The notes beneath the pieces are model-generated. The model worked only from the letters and a program-made list of their open reading frames with translations. It was not told the DNA's origin and did no database searches. Shown one piece after another: positions 34,901-46,955 of a DNA stretch of 64,000 nucleotides. The stretch's first letter is position 1; each line of letters starts with the position of its first letter. Made by a program: the position numbers and the translations under genes. This DNA comes from Rotaria sp. Silwood1 (taxonomy: Eukaryota; Rotifera; Eurotatoria; Philodinida; Philodinidae), in NCBI GenBank assembly GCA_905250075.1, contig CAJNOP010000076.1:62001-126000 (forward strand), read 5' to 3'.

Positions 34901-36760
34901 CACAAAAAAGGATATCGACATCCACTTTATATATTTCAGTTTAAAGAAACTCTGAATTGTAACAGTACGTTTGAAAATTAAATATGAAATTTTATAGACA
35001 ACTTTTGAGATTATAGCATTTCTATGCAAAGTTTTTTTTCTAAGCATGGCTACATTTTTCAAATAAAACGATTTAATTTTCGTTAGCAACGTGATGGAGT
35101 ACAAAAACAAATATATTTATAATCAAATGAAAAGCTCAAAACATTGAATATCTTTTCTTAGAATCTTTAGGGAATCGATTTTTCATGAGAAGTTCTTTGC
35201 AATTCGATCTATTGAAAATTTCATTATAGATACGATTCGTGTCGTAGAGTCTATCGTGATTTTGTTTTCTTACGACTAGAAGGATATTTACATATTACTT
35301 TTGAATTCATAATTAGTTGAAACAACCAGGTTTTTTTCCATAGGTTAATGCTTAAAAAAAACTTATTCAGAGAAATTTATGATGTACCGCAAGAGAAAAT
35401 TCAATTGAAAAAAAAACGTGGACTTCACATTTTTCAAGGCGATTCTCCTGTACGAGAACCTTCATCATGTAAAACCAAGCCAGAATCTCATTTAATGATA
35501 GTGTTAGAAGTAGTATTTCACCTCAGAGTGAATTCCTAATGGTGTGAATACATTCAACAAGACACTGTATCAAGACCTTTCAGAATGGATTAAGACCACT
35601 CTGGCATCACTACTATTTAATGATGTGTAAATCGTTATTTCTTTCTTCAAAACGATATATAGAGTTGTCTTATGTGATTTTATTAATCAATACTTTACTG
35701 AGATATGATAACGTAAAATTGCTCGTATTATATATAGCTGCTATGTGCCAGTGGTGTAGCCAGAAATTTTTCAAGGGGGATGCCAACTCATGATCGGATG
35801 TGCACATCAGTAACAAAATAAATTTTTATCTCTCAAAAAAGATATTTTACCTGTACTCCCTTCCAGGCGTTTTTTTGGCCAAGGTGAGTGCCCGGGCACA
35901 CCACTTGGCTACGCCCTTGCTGTGTGCTACAGCCTTTTTTTATTACCATTTGTTGAATAAATCTTTATAAAAGACTTTGAAGATCACACACAGAACTGTT
36001 ACATGAACGAATGTTGAAACAATAACAGAAAAAAAACTGAAAAAATCAGCAGATATAAATAATTTTCATCATTTTTCAACAAGTACATTCGTTTTTATTA
36101 ATAATATTATTTCCTGATTCTTCTTCATTTATGAAATCGTCATCAGTATTATTGTAGACAAGCAAAAAAAAATATCTCTACAACTCTATATAAAAGAATC
36201 TTCTTAAAAATATGAAATCCATAATTTTTTCAATTTCAACTTTCTTCTCACGGTACATGTAATAGAATTCAATAATACATATATACTATTGAATAGAATA
36301 AATCTTTCTCTATAAATATTTCTATTCTCTGCTTAAAAAAGAAAACATTCGATATGTAATTTTCTAATTGTCTTTTTCAATATACAAATGAATAAAATGA
36401 TTTACTTTGATATATTTTGGATCATATTCAAGTGCTTTTTTAGCATCAATTAATGCATAACCATACCATTCACGACGAAGATAAGCAAAACTTCGATTTG
36501 AATATAAAATTGCATCAGGATGAATTTCAATTGCTTTTGAATATAAATCAGTTGCTGTTTCATAATCACCATCTAGATTTCAAAACATGAAAGTGTTTCA
36601 AAAAGAAAATCAAAGATTTAATTTTACTTTTAAATGCTTCATTTGCTTGAGCTTTTATAATATCAGCTGTATCTTTACCAATAGATATTTCATTTTTAGC
36701 TGCTTCTAAAGAACTTGTTTCTAATTTTTGTGTTAAATCTGTTTCGACAGTTGATGTCAT
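31928..36760 (-). CDS. PPP5C: Serine/threonine protein phosphatase 5 (TPR-PPP family)
   Basis: This is a multi-exon gene of about 490 residues. The N-terminal TPR region (36760-33990) reads '[11 protein letters not shown]', '[19 protein letters not shown]' and '[20 protein letters not shown]'. In PP5 these repeats bind the Hsp90 C-terminus and autoinhibit the enzyme. The PPP catalytic core follows with its metal-binding motifs in order: 'GDVHGQ' (about 33380), 'GDFVDRG' (33235), 'RGNHES' (33050), 'HGGLFS' (32480) and 'SAPNYCD' (32080). The C-terminus '[22 protein letters not shown]' style tail matches the PP5 regulatory helix. All catalytic residues are present, so the enzyme should be active in cytosol and nucleus on stress and steroid-receptor signalling substrates. 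A splice-acceptor-like AG directly abuts the ATG. The second intron is 2.3 kb and carries a minisatellite and a transposon. Confidence 0.95.
32532..32700. mobile_element. hAT-like miniature element with perfect 8-bp target duplication
   Basis: The 169-bp insert in a PP5 intron is flanked by ATTAGTAC on both sides (32524-32531 and 32701-32708). The termini are CAATGTTTCATCTA and, reversed, CAGTGATTTATCTA. Inside are two direct copies, about 58 bp each, of a GC-rich unit containing GTGGGCGGCGCCCAC or GTGGGCCGCGCCCAC palindromes. An 8-bp duplication with CAxTG ends is the hAT superfamily signature. It is non-autonomous, with no coding capacity. Confidence 0.8.
34312..34832. repeat. Minisatellite of about eleven 32-bp units between short inverted repeats
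   Basis: Roughly eleven units run from about 34421 to 34765. Each is close to TCTCTGTCACGGTCTGTGA followed by TGGGTACCCGGGT, with variants ending GGATATGAATT. A 13-bp perfect inverted repeat (TGTGAAACACGAT at 34312-34324, reverse complement at 34820-34832) brackets the array. The array may therefore be the interior of a mobile element. It lies in the 2.3-kb PP5 intron and is much more GC-rich than its surroundings. Confidence 0.85.
35749..35919. mobile_element. hAT-like miniature element with 8-bp target duplication
   Basis: The 171-bp insert begins CAGTGGTGTAGCCAG and ends so that the reverse complement reads CAAGGGCGTAGCCAAG. The flanks CTATGTGC (35741-35748) and CTGTGTGC (35920-35927) match at seven of eight bases. 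The superfamily assignment rests on the 8-bp duplication and the CAG start. It is in the same PP5 intron as the minisatellite. Confidence 0.75.
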
Positions 36761-36974
36761 CTTCAAAACAAAGAAGAAAATTAAAAAAAAAAAAAACGTT
36801 TCAAAATTAAAAATCTCTGTTGTTGTTTTTTATTTTATTATAAATATTTTCTTTTTTCTACGAATAAATAATTTTGATTATTCTTATATGGAAAAACAAA
36901 AAAAAACCGATATTATTTAAACGATAAATAATTATTTATGAACCCCTAAAATACAAAAAAAAAAATAAATTAAA
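36761..36974 (-). other. Short spacer between SEC61G and PP5
   Basis: Only 214 bp separate the SEC61G stop from the PP5 start on the same strand. Read on the minus strand, the spacer ends in a long T/C-rich tract followed by AG directly before the PP5 ATG, which looks like a splice acceptor. This could be a trans-splice site of an operon-like pair, or a 5' UTR intron of PP5. Confidence 0.4.
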
Positions 36975-38358
<1,384 letters not shown>

Positions 38359-40220
38359 TTCCTTGTTTATTTTTTAAAATAAAATCTGAAATGAAAAAAA
38401 AAAGAGTAAAAAATTCATTTCTCACGACTTATTGATACAAAACAAATAAATAAAATCATATGTAACTTTATCATTTTTGATATTCAATTAAATACTTAAT
38501 AATTTTTCTTAAAACTTAAATATTCCTATCTATACTACATGTTCATTTAATGTAAGATGTTCAAAATGAAAAATATTTGTCGTTTTTCTTTCAATACATT
38601 GTAACAAGATGAAATAAGTAATTTAATTATATAAGTAATAAATAACTGATCAACTTCTATCAACATATAGAAATAAGTATTTAAATAATGTTAAACAGTC
38701 ATGCAATTATTCTGTCGAAAGGCAAAAAAAAAACAGATAATTTGTTAATGTTGTTCAATGAATGACATAAAAAAATGATAAATGTTTGTTAGATTGACGT
38801 TATGAACAGCAGAAAAACTAATCAAAAAGGTAAAAACTTTATATTCAAAAATCGACATAAGTCATTGTCTAAAATAAATTCTTTATATTCTTGATTAAAA
38901 AATCACTTTAATGATTGAAATGTTTTATTGAACATGTAAAGAAAGGTCTGTTTTTGATTAACAAATAAATAATTCATTTCATTTTCTTATTGTCATTGTC
39001 TATGATTATTTATATAGAAAATCTAAAAAAAAAAAACAACAAAAGAAAAATTAAGACTAAAATTGTTTAGTTTCGTTTTTTTTGTGATTTTATACTTAAT
39101 TATAAAATATGATTTTACTTTTGAATTTTTTTTGTAAAAGACTACTCAATGGTAATAAAATTTAATTTTAATAATTTTCTTTTGAATTCAAAATAAATAT
39201 ATTGTCTGAGAAAAGAACAAAAATCTATTCTTCGATAAGAACACGTAAAAAATAAAGTTTTGTTTATCGTCGGTTATTCCCACATAGATATATGGATTTG
39301 TTATGTTTATGTAAAAATAAAAGAAGATAATAAAAATAGAGTACAACATTTCAACAAATAAGAAATAAATTTGATTATTAATTTCTTTTATTTGTTATAA
39401 AAAAAAAATAACTATATAAAATTTGTCTGTAAACTAGCGACATCATTCAGTAAATCGATTTTTGCAATATTACTATTATTCTTAAATGATTATCTAGATA
39501 ATAACGATTTAAAAATATTCAAAAAAAAAAAATTCATTTAATTAAGGACTTTAGAATTTTTTTTTTAATCATATAATCCTATCACAAATCTTTTTATAAA
39601 AAGCAAATTCTTTAATTAATATCAGTATACATTTGTGCTCTAGGATCTTGAGAGAAATTCATGCAATATAGTGTCAATGATAGTAATTATCAAATTTTTA
39701 TTTCTTCTGGTGATTGGGTGGCACCCGTAATGGCGAACCAACATCAAAATTTTTGATGTAGCAATTACTGGAAAAATTGTTTTGCTGATTGATTTGTATC
39801 CAGTTATCGGTTATTTCAAATATTTTTGGTGTGGCAACTGCCACGCTGGCAGTTCGCCACTGGGCGTCCGATCTAACTCCAACAGGATTATATCGCTATG
39901 TATACATGAAAAGTCCGTAACCAACCACCATATAAAGCACTACGGCAGGTAATTTGAAGAACTTTGAAATTATATATCAAAATATATGTCGAACATATAA
40001 TAATCCGTGATATCAGAACTTTAGCAGTATTTGTAGTTTCATCGGACGACAACAGTTCTGCATTTGTATGCTATTTTACAGAATTCCGATTGGCGTCATG
40101 GAACTCTGAAGGACTTTCAATGTAAGGATATTCTATATTCTTTTATACTTTCAAATCTAAACTCGTCTGTTTCTTTCCGAATATATATTCATAATGGTAG
40201 AATGTTATGATATTAGAGAG
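38359..40220. other. Intergenic AT-rich spacer
   Basis: No gene seen. AT-rich with homopolymer runs. The only structured feature is a miniature element at 39728-39862. Confidence 0.5.
39728..39862. mobile_element. hAT-like miniature element (degenerate)
   Basis: The left end TAATGGCGAACC and right end, reversed, CAGTGGCGAACTG form an imperfect inverted repeat. The immediate flanks GGCACCCG (39720-39727) and GGCGTCCG (39863-39870) agree at six of eight bases, differing by two transitions. This is consistent with an aged hAT-type insertion of 135 bp. Confidence 0.55.
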
Positions 40221-42165
40221 CAGGCTTGCCGATTAGGGGGGGGATGGGGGGGGATTTCCCCCCGCTAAATTCGGATCCTTTCTGCCAATTTTTTTCCGCT
40301 GTATTTCTACGTTTTTCTGCTGAAAAATATTTTTTCTCCCTTGCGTACAACCTATGTATAAACAAAATTTAAGAAGATGAATTTCTCAAAATTTCCTCTC
40401 CGCGATGCATGCATACTTATTGATTAGTGGTAGCAATGCGAACAGTTTAGTCATATTATCCCTCTTTCTGGCAAAAATAGATAGATAGCATCAATAATAT
40501 ATTTTCTGCAAAATTCCCGCAGAAAATCAACTTGAGAGTACTTTTCTTTGGCAGAAAGCTCATATGTACTCTTTGCCTAAAATTTTTGGTGAGTTTCGGT
40601 CTGCTTTACTGCTCATTGTCGGGTTGTGATTCCAACTGTGTCCAATATACGACGTGTAAAAGTGAATTGAACTTATTTTATTCAAAATAATTTATATTTC
40701 AACGAACCCATTTGTCATCGGCACAGTGAACAATAAATATGTTATATATAAAGTGCTGGCAATGCGAATTTCAAGCAAATTTTTTTTTTCACCTTTCTTT
40801 TACGTCATTTGATAGAGTGTGAGCTGCTGATAACGAAAAACTACTTTTTAGCGCCAGAAAATGCTTCTCCCGGGTCGAAAAATACCAAAAAACACATCGT
40901 TTTCAAAATGTGCAAACTTTTCTGCTTCCTTCTTTTTTCCAGCTTGTAAAGATATTTTTTTCAAATTCAGCATAAAAAACTGAGTACAGACAAGTTGTTA
41001 GATCGAGTCCAATCTAAAGAATTTTTTGATGATGGTGTTTCGAATCGCACCGAGTGCAATACGTATAGGCCGATTTTGTAAGCCTATCTAGGTTTTTTAC
41101 GTAAGAGATGAAGTCAAATATTTTATCGCATTTAACTCATCATACCACCAGTCACAAAAGAACGCATCGCGTTTTTTTTCTTTTCTTTTCTTTGTTGAGA
41201 ACTGTTTTTCTGAATTTTGGGCTAAATAGATAGAATTTGACTCGTATTTCTCCATTTTCTTCATAAAAACTAAGCTTTCGTGCAATAACCTTATCATATT
41301 CGGAAGCACCGCGAAAAACTGAATCGATTAATGTATGTTTCGAAAAATTTCGTCACCTTTAATTTTTTGATGAAAATTTCAGCCAGGTCTTCTCCGAAAA
41401 TTAAAAAACTGAAGACAATGGAAAAGGTTAAATCATATATCAATGGATTCAGTTTTTCGTACTGATTCCGAAAATGATAAGATTATTGCACGAAAACTTA
41501 GTTTTTATGAAGAAAACGGAGAAATACGAGTCAAATTCCATCTATTTAGCCCAAAATTCAGAAAAACAGGCTTTTCTCAACGAAGAAAAGAAAAAAAAAC
41601 GCGATGCGTTCTTTTGTGACTGGTGGTATGATGAGTTAAATGAGATAAAACATCTGCCTTCATCTCTTACTTAAAAATCTAGATAGGCTTACAAAATCGA
41701 CCAATGCGTATTGCACTCGGTGCGATTCGAAGCGCCATCATCAAAAATTTTTTTGAGATCGGGGTTGGTCTAATAACTTGTCTGCACTCAGTTTTTGATG
41801 CTGAATCTGAAAAATATATCTTTAGAAGCTGGAAACAAGAATATAGCAGAAAATTTTGCATACCTTGAAATCGTTTTTTTTCGAAAAAAATGACGTCCTT
41901 CAAGTTTTACGTGATCAGCGGCCCACACTCTATCAAATGATATAAAAAAAGGCAAAAAAAATTACTTGAAGTTTGAATTGCTCGCACCTTAAAAGTCTTC
42001 ATTTTTTGAAAGTTTAAAAATATTTGGAAGTGTCTTTGCTTTTTGACGAACATGATCTTGTTTGTTAATCTGAAAAGATTTCTCGATGAACTAAAAATTG
42101 TAAAAAAATTAACTTTCTGCCAAATTTTTATCCCCCCCCACTCCTAAAAACAATCGACAACCCTG
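40221..42165. mobile_element. hAT-like fold-back transposon with long inverted arms
   Basis: The 1,945-bp element is flanked by a perfect 8-bp duplication TTAGAGAG (40213-40220 and 42166-42173). The termini are CAGGCTTGCCGATTAG and, reversed, CAGGGTTGTCGATTG, each followed by a G-run (7-9 G) and a TTTCTGCCAA string. From about 40758-41330 on the left and 41450-41985 on the right the arms are near-perfect reverse complements. The symmetry axis is near 41390 and the loop is short. The left arm carries about 400 bp extra near its outer end. Each arm has the same short frame (minus 41309-41097, plus 41474-41674) containing 'RDAFFCDWWYDEL'. I cannot tie it to any transposase. The ends and duplication length indicate the hAT superfamily. 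Confidence 0.8.
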
Positions 42166-42173
42166 TTAGAGAG

Positions 42174-45100
42174 TATAAAGGAAACAAGAGAATACTCTTT
42201 TAGATAGCTTAGTTAAATATAGAAGATCATACAAGCTATAATCTTTGTAAAAGTTCAAACGAATATACATGTATATATCTTACAAAGTTGAGATTTATGC
42301 ACAAATTAAACGAAGCTTAGTTAGAGACATCCACATTTTACTGTATTCAAAGTTTGGTATCATCCACCACGAAATGGCTTTGGGCAAGTCATAAACGGTT
42401 ATTCCTCTTCGATCATTCGTCCTATACCATACTGGCTATATGATGGTATAAACCTGCTCTTACAGTTACTGTGTATGAGAAGCCATTTTGAGTTATGAAA
42501 TCTAACACAAAGTAGACGAAAGACAGATGTATTATTCTTTCGTAAACAGAATTTTTAAGAGATCTAAAAAATCAAAAGATCAAAAACCATGAAATGTAGT
42601 TTCCACAGTAGCATAGTAACTGCCTTCTTGTGGAATTGTCTATTCCAAAAATTTAAAAATACTACATCACTTGTTCATGAAGATACTTTAGAAAATCATT
42701 TTTCGATATCAATACTGGAGAAGTCATTGGTGCATACATAAATGAAAATGAATACTCTATCTAATAAGAGAAAAATCATGTAGATACTCAAAGAATATTA
42801 TTTCGTAGTTCTACGTTTAATTAAAAATGAATCATGTGCCTATGATATATATTAGTTTTCTATCACCAACGAATTTATTATTATCATTATATGAAATGCA
42901 TTGATCATATCATAGCAAAAATTACAAATTCCAATAAAATTTAATTATCATAACGAAACCTTTGATTTTGTTTCTAATTTATCTTATGTAATTGCAAGAA
43001 AATAAAAACAACTAAGACAACATTCTCTTTTTTGATAGATTTTTCAACTTGATTTTTTTAACTAATGATATTCTTTGTTTAAAATAATTCAATTCCATTT
43101 ATCAATGATCATTTGAATTATATCATCGATTCATCTAACATACGTATATATAATATCTAAAGTCAACTTTTATATAACAATAGAACATTGAGAATATCTG
43201 ACACATAGAAAATATCTGACAAATTAAAAAATCAACGTTGACTTGGCACAAACAAAAATCAGGCGTCATCATTTTGCGTTTGAATTATTACCTCATTGCA
43301 GGTTTCAGGTTTCAGATTTCGTTTACATCAAATATATCTATATATCTATATATACATATAATCAATGCGGATCGACTTTCCACAAAAAAAAAGAAGGTAA
43401 AACTTCAAGTTAAAATTATTGGTCAAAAAAAAAAGAAGAAGAAAACGAAATAATGAGACAGATTTCAATTTTATTTTATTTTTATTCACACGATCTAACT
43501 AATCCTTTATACTCGATTGATTGGTAAATGACAGCAGATCGATGCAGAACAATAGACTAGCTAACAGACCATAATGTGTCTCTTATTACCACAATGAAAG
43601 CACGAATCAATCAAATAGAAACACGTTCGCCGCCGTCACCATCATGATTGTTTACTTCTAAATACACATATTCACTCACTAGTCGCCTGTCATCCGACTA
43701 ATAGTTCATAGTGATTGTGCTCGTGGTAATGTTTGCTTACTGTTAATCGATACCCACCTTCTTCTTCTTCTTCTTCTAGTCTGTCTATAGAATGATGATC
43801 ATTTAGATTTAAATATACATACGTGTGTTCAATGATGATGAATATGTTATCATTAAAATTTAAATCTATATCGTTTTATACATAGACACTCTTCAAATGT
43901 TTCGATATATATAAGATGATTTTCTTTGCTGATGATAACTTACCGCTCTTTACCTACTGCATATGTACTCACGCTCTTTTGAAAAGTATATCAAGAAGAG
44001 TACAGAGAGAGAGAGAGAGAGCAAAAAAAGACTTATGAATTGCAACTCAATAGAGTGTTTTTCAAACATATGTGATATTTATATAGATTACAAACAAGCA
44101 GGGATGTCGCGAAAAGAAAAAAGTGAAGGGGGAAAGGTGCAAGGAAATTTTTTGAGAACTGAAAAAGTGTGTGAATACTGAACTTTCTTTTTTCATTTTA
44201 TAATCATTTGTTTTTAATAAAAAAAATACAATTTTGACAAAATGCGAGTACATCTCTACAAACAGAAAATCACTTTCAACAATGATGGATCTAGAAATTT
44301 AGTGAATGGGAACGATTCTAATCACAAAAACTGCTTTCAAATCAAATTATAAGTCATATTGTCTTATTTTCAACTGAGAAAAATCGAGAAATAATTTAGA
44401 ACAAAAGTAGCGATCACTCGTAGTATCCTCTATGTAAACTCGTCAAACTCTTGTTTCTTTCTCTGGACATCCTTGATTATAAATAACTGATCAGAATTAT
44501 TTTTCTATGAATAACTTTCATTAAATCAAAAAAAAAGAAAAGAAATAATAAAACGTTTTTTTTTTGTTGATCTTTCTCCGAAATATGTAATACATATATA
44601 GATCAATTTACATATCTATTTATTTATAATCTCAAAAGAAAAAAATACCTATAAAAAATATTTATTTTTATTGCAATAGAAAAGAAATCTATCAAAAAAA
44701 AAAGGAAAATTTTTTTCAATTATAAGAAAAAATTGACATATTCTTTCGAAAATTTATTTTAATAACATATTCTATATAGATCTCTTGTCATTTCGCACAT
44801 ACTTCTACTTCACTCATTCGTTCGTCCTTCTATATCATATATATATATAAAGATGATTATATCCAATCGGAAATTTTTTTTTTCTCTCTTTCTCTTACAT
44901 TTCTATTCATTCAATCAAATTTAAGCTTGAACTCTTCTCAACAAGTATCAATGTCCTCTTACTAATGCATTATGCTTCTCTCTTCTCTTCTCTTCTCATC
45001 ATCACCTTTCTCTATTACGAGGCAAATAAAACATTTTATTCTCTCTCATTCACTCTTTACATCCCAAATACAACGACATCAGTGTGCGTAAATCGAGAGC

Positions 45101-45362
45101 AAACATCTCTCTATTATATACACCGATACACACAAAAGCTTTCTCGTACTCGTATTGGCCTATTCATTTGTTGCACACACATACACACACACACACACAC
45201 ATATATATATACACCTTTTCAACAACAACGACAATTCTTTTACGAGATATTATCTCAACTTCTTCTTTTTCATTTTCTTTTTTTACTGTTACTGCCTATT
45301 TTCATTATTATATATTATATATCAAACGTACGCTTGAATAAGATAAGACATACGACGAGACA
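42174..45362. other. Spacer and likely HHEX upstream regulatory region
   Basis: No gene seen. Sequence complexity rises between about 43500 and 43800, where GC is higher. It contains a CTT/TTC microsatellite (about 43758-43779), a GA microsatellite (about 44004-44020), TA runs (about 44838-44850) and a CA microsatellite (about 45176-45202). The last few hundred bases before 45363 are CT/CA-rich and probably form the 5' UTR. An open frame (44965-45366) there is low complexity, and its TGA overlaps the HHEX ATG as ATGA. Confidence 0.4.
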
Positions 45363-45462
45363 ATGAATTGCTCTGTGTATACACCATCTTTTTTATCATA
45401 TAAAAATTCTCATTCACATCAATTATCATCATTTCGTATTGATGATATATTAAAAACACCAA

Positions 45463-45494
<32 letters not shown>

Positions 45495-46955
45495 ATATCA
45501 CCAACATTTATTGATCCTACAACACTTTGGTCATCATTTGCTTCACAAATTTTAGCTTATTCACCTGAACTCTTATCAATTTCAACAACAACAACATCAC
45601 CATCAAATGATATTTCACAAACAATACCAAATTTAATTTCACCACAAAAACATTTACATCATAGACATCAATATCATCCATATTTATCTGTATCTCGACA
45701 TTCTCCAACAACAAAACTTCAACATGATACAACAAATAAAAATAATTATCAACATACACTTTCACCATTATCAATTAAAGACAAAATACAACATCAACAT
45801 ATTGACCGGAATGGTATGTTCAAATATAGATAAACTTCTCTCTTCTCAAAAAAAAAAAACAAAATAAAAGGAAATGAACACATATGTTAAATTTTATCAA
45901 ATAATGATTTCGGAAATGATATTCATTGGTTAGAAATTTTTTTTTCTTCTTCTTTTTAACATTTCAAGGTTATTGTCCTTAATTTTGTTATGAGAAAGAA
46001 TAATCAATATATCATATTCACTCACTATCTTCTCTCGACATACATATATATATATATTTGATAAAAATATAATTATGATGCTCTTGAACTTGCCATTCAA
46101 TTCTCTCTTACTTTCGTAGTGTTGTTATTGTATGAAGAGTGATAAAAAAAAAGTAATATAACAACTAATGATCTATAAACAAGTTTACTGATATGTACTT
46201 TTCTCTTCTAAAATATAAATTTCATAGACGAGAAAAATCAATAGTATATGAGCTGATCATCATAGTGATGTTAGAAAAAAAAAAAAAATTTGATAATCCA
46301 TTGAACAAGTGATGTGAGTGTTAAGTGCTTATCGACTTAATTCGTGTTAAAGGATAAATAATAAAAGTTTATTTTATTTTCTGTAAATAAAGATTGTCTA
46401 TCATCAATGATTCCACCACCACCATCATCTCATCATCATCAAGTACAACCACCAACAGCAGCATATTGGCCATATTTATATACACGTTGTAATCCTTCGT
46501 TAACAACAACAACAACAACAAATGTTTCACGACGTAAAGGTGGTCAAATACGTTTTTCAGCTGAACAAAGTTTACAATTAGAAAAAAAATTTGAAATAAG
46601 TCAATATTTATCACCTGTTGAACGTAAACAAATTGCTAAAACACTTCATTTAAGTGAAAGACAAGTGAGAATTTTTTTTTTGTTTTTTTATTGAAATTAT
46701 TTTTTTTTTTAAATTATAGATTAAAACATGGTTTCAAAATCGACGAGCTAAACATCGTCGATCAGCTGCAACAGTAACGAAAAAAGTATAAGAATTTATT
46801 TATTTATTTTTTTTTTTTTGTATTACATATATATTTAGGATATTGATAAATCATGTTCATCACCACAACAAAGTGATGAAGAAGACGATGATGATGATAT
46901 TGATGTAGAAGATAATGTTGATGAAGAACATGCAACATCATCGAATTCAAATTAA
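45363..46955 (+). CDS. HHEX: HHEX/PRH-type homeobox transcription factor, 4 exons
   Basis: Exons are 45363-45813, 46393-46664, 46720-46785 and 46839-46955, giving 301 residues. The homeodomain (about residues 197-256) begins 'RRKGGQIRFSAEQSLQLEKK' and continues 'YLSPVERKQIAKTLHLSERQ', then 'IKTWFQNRRAKHRR' after an intron at the conserved position before helix 3. The 'RKGGQIRFS' and 'YLSPxERK' strings are specific to HHEX within the ANTP-like homeodomains. The N-terminus has 'SFRIDDIL', matching the HHEX FxIxDIL repressor motif, then a poly-Ser run (TCA repeats) and Thr/Ser/His-rich sequence. The C-terminus is strongly acidic (DEEDDDDDIDVED), as in HHEX. It should be a nuclear, mainly repressing developmental regulator. 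Position 49 is His ('AKHRR') where vertebrate HHEX has Trp. Confidence 0.9.

Noticed and set aside
44965-45366. 133-codon frame before HHEX as a separate gene
   Set aside because: The translation is a Ser/Thr/His low-complexity read of CT and CA repeats, overlaps two other open frames and has no motif. It is treated as leader DNA.
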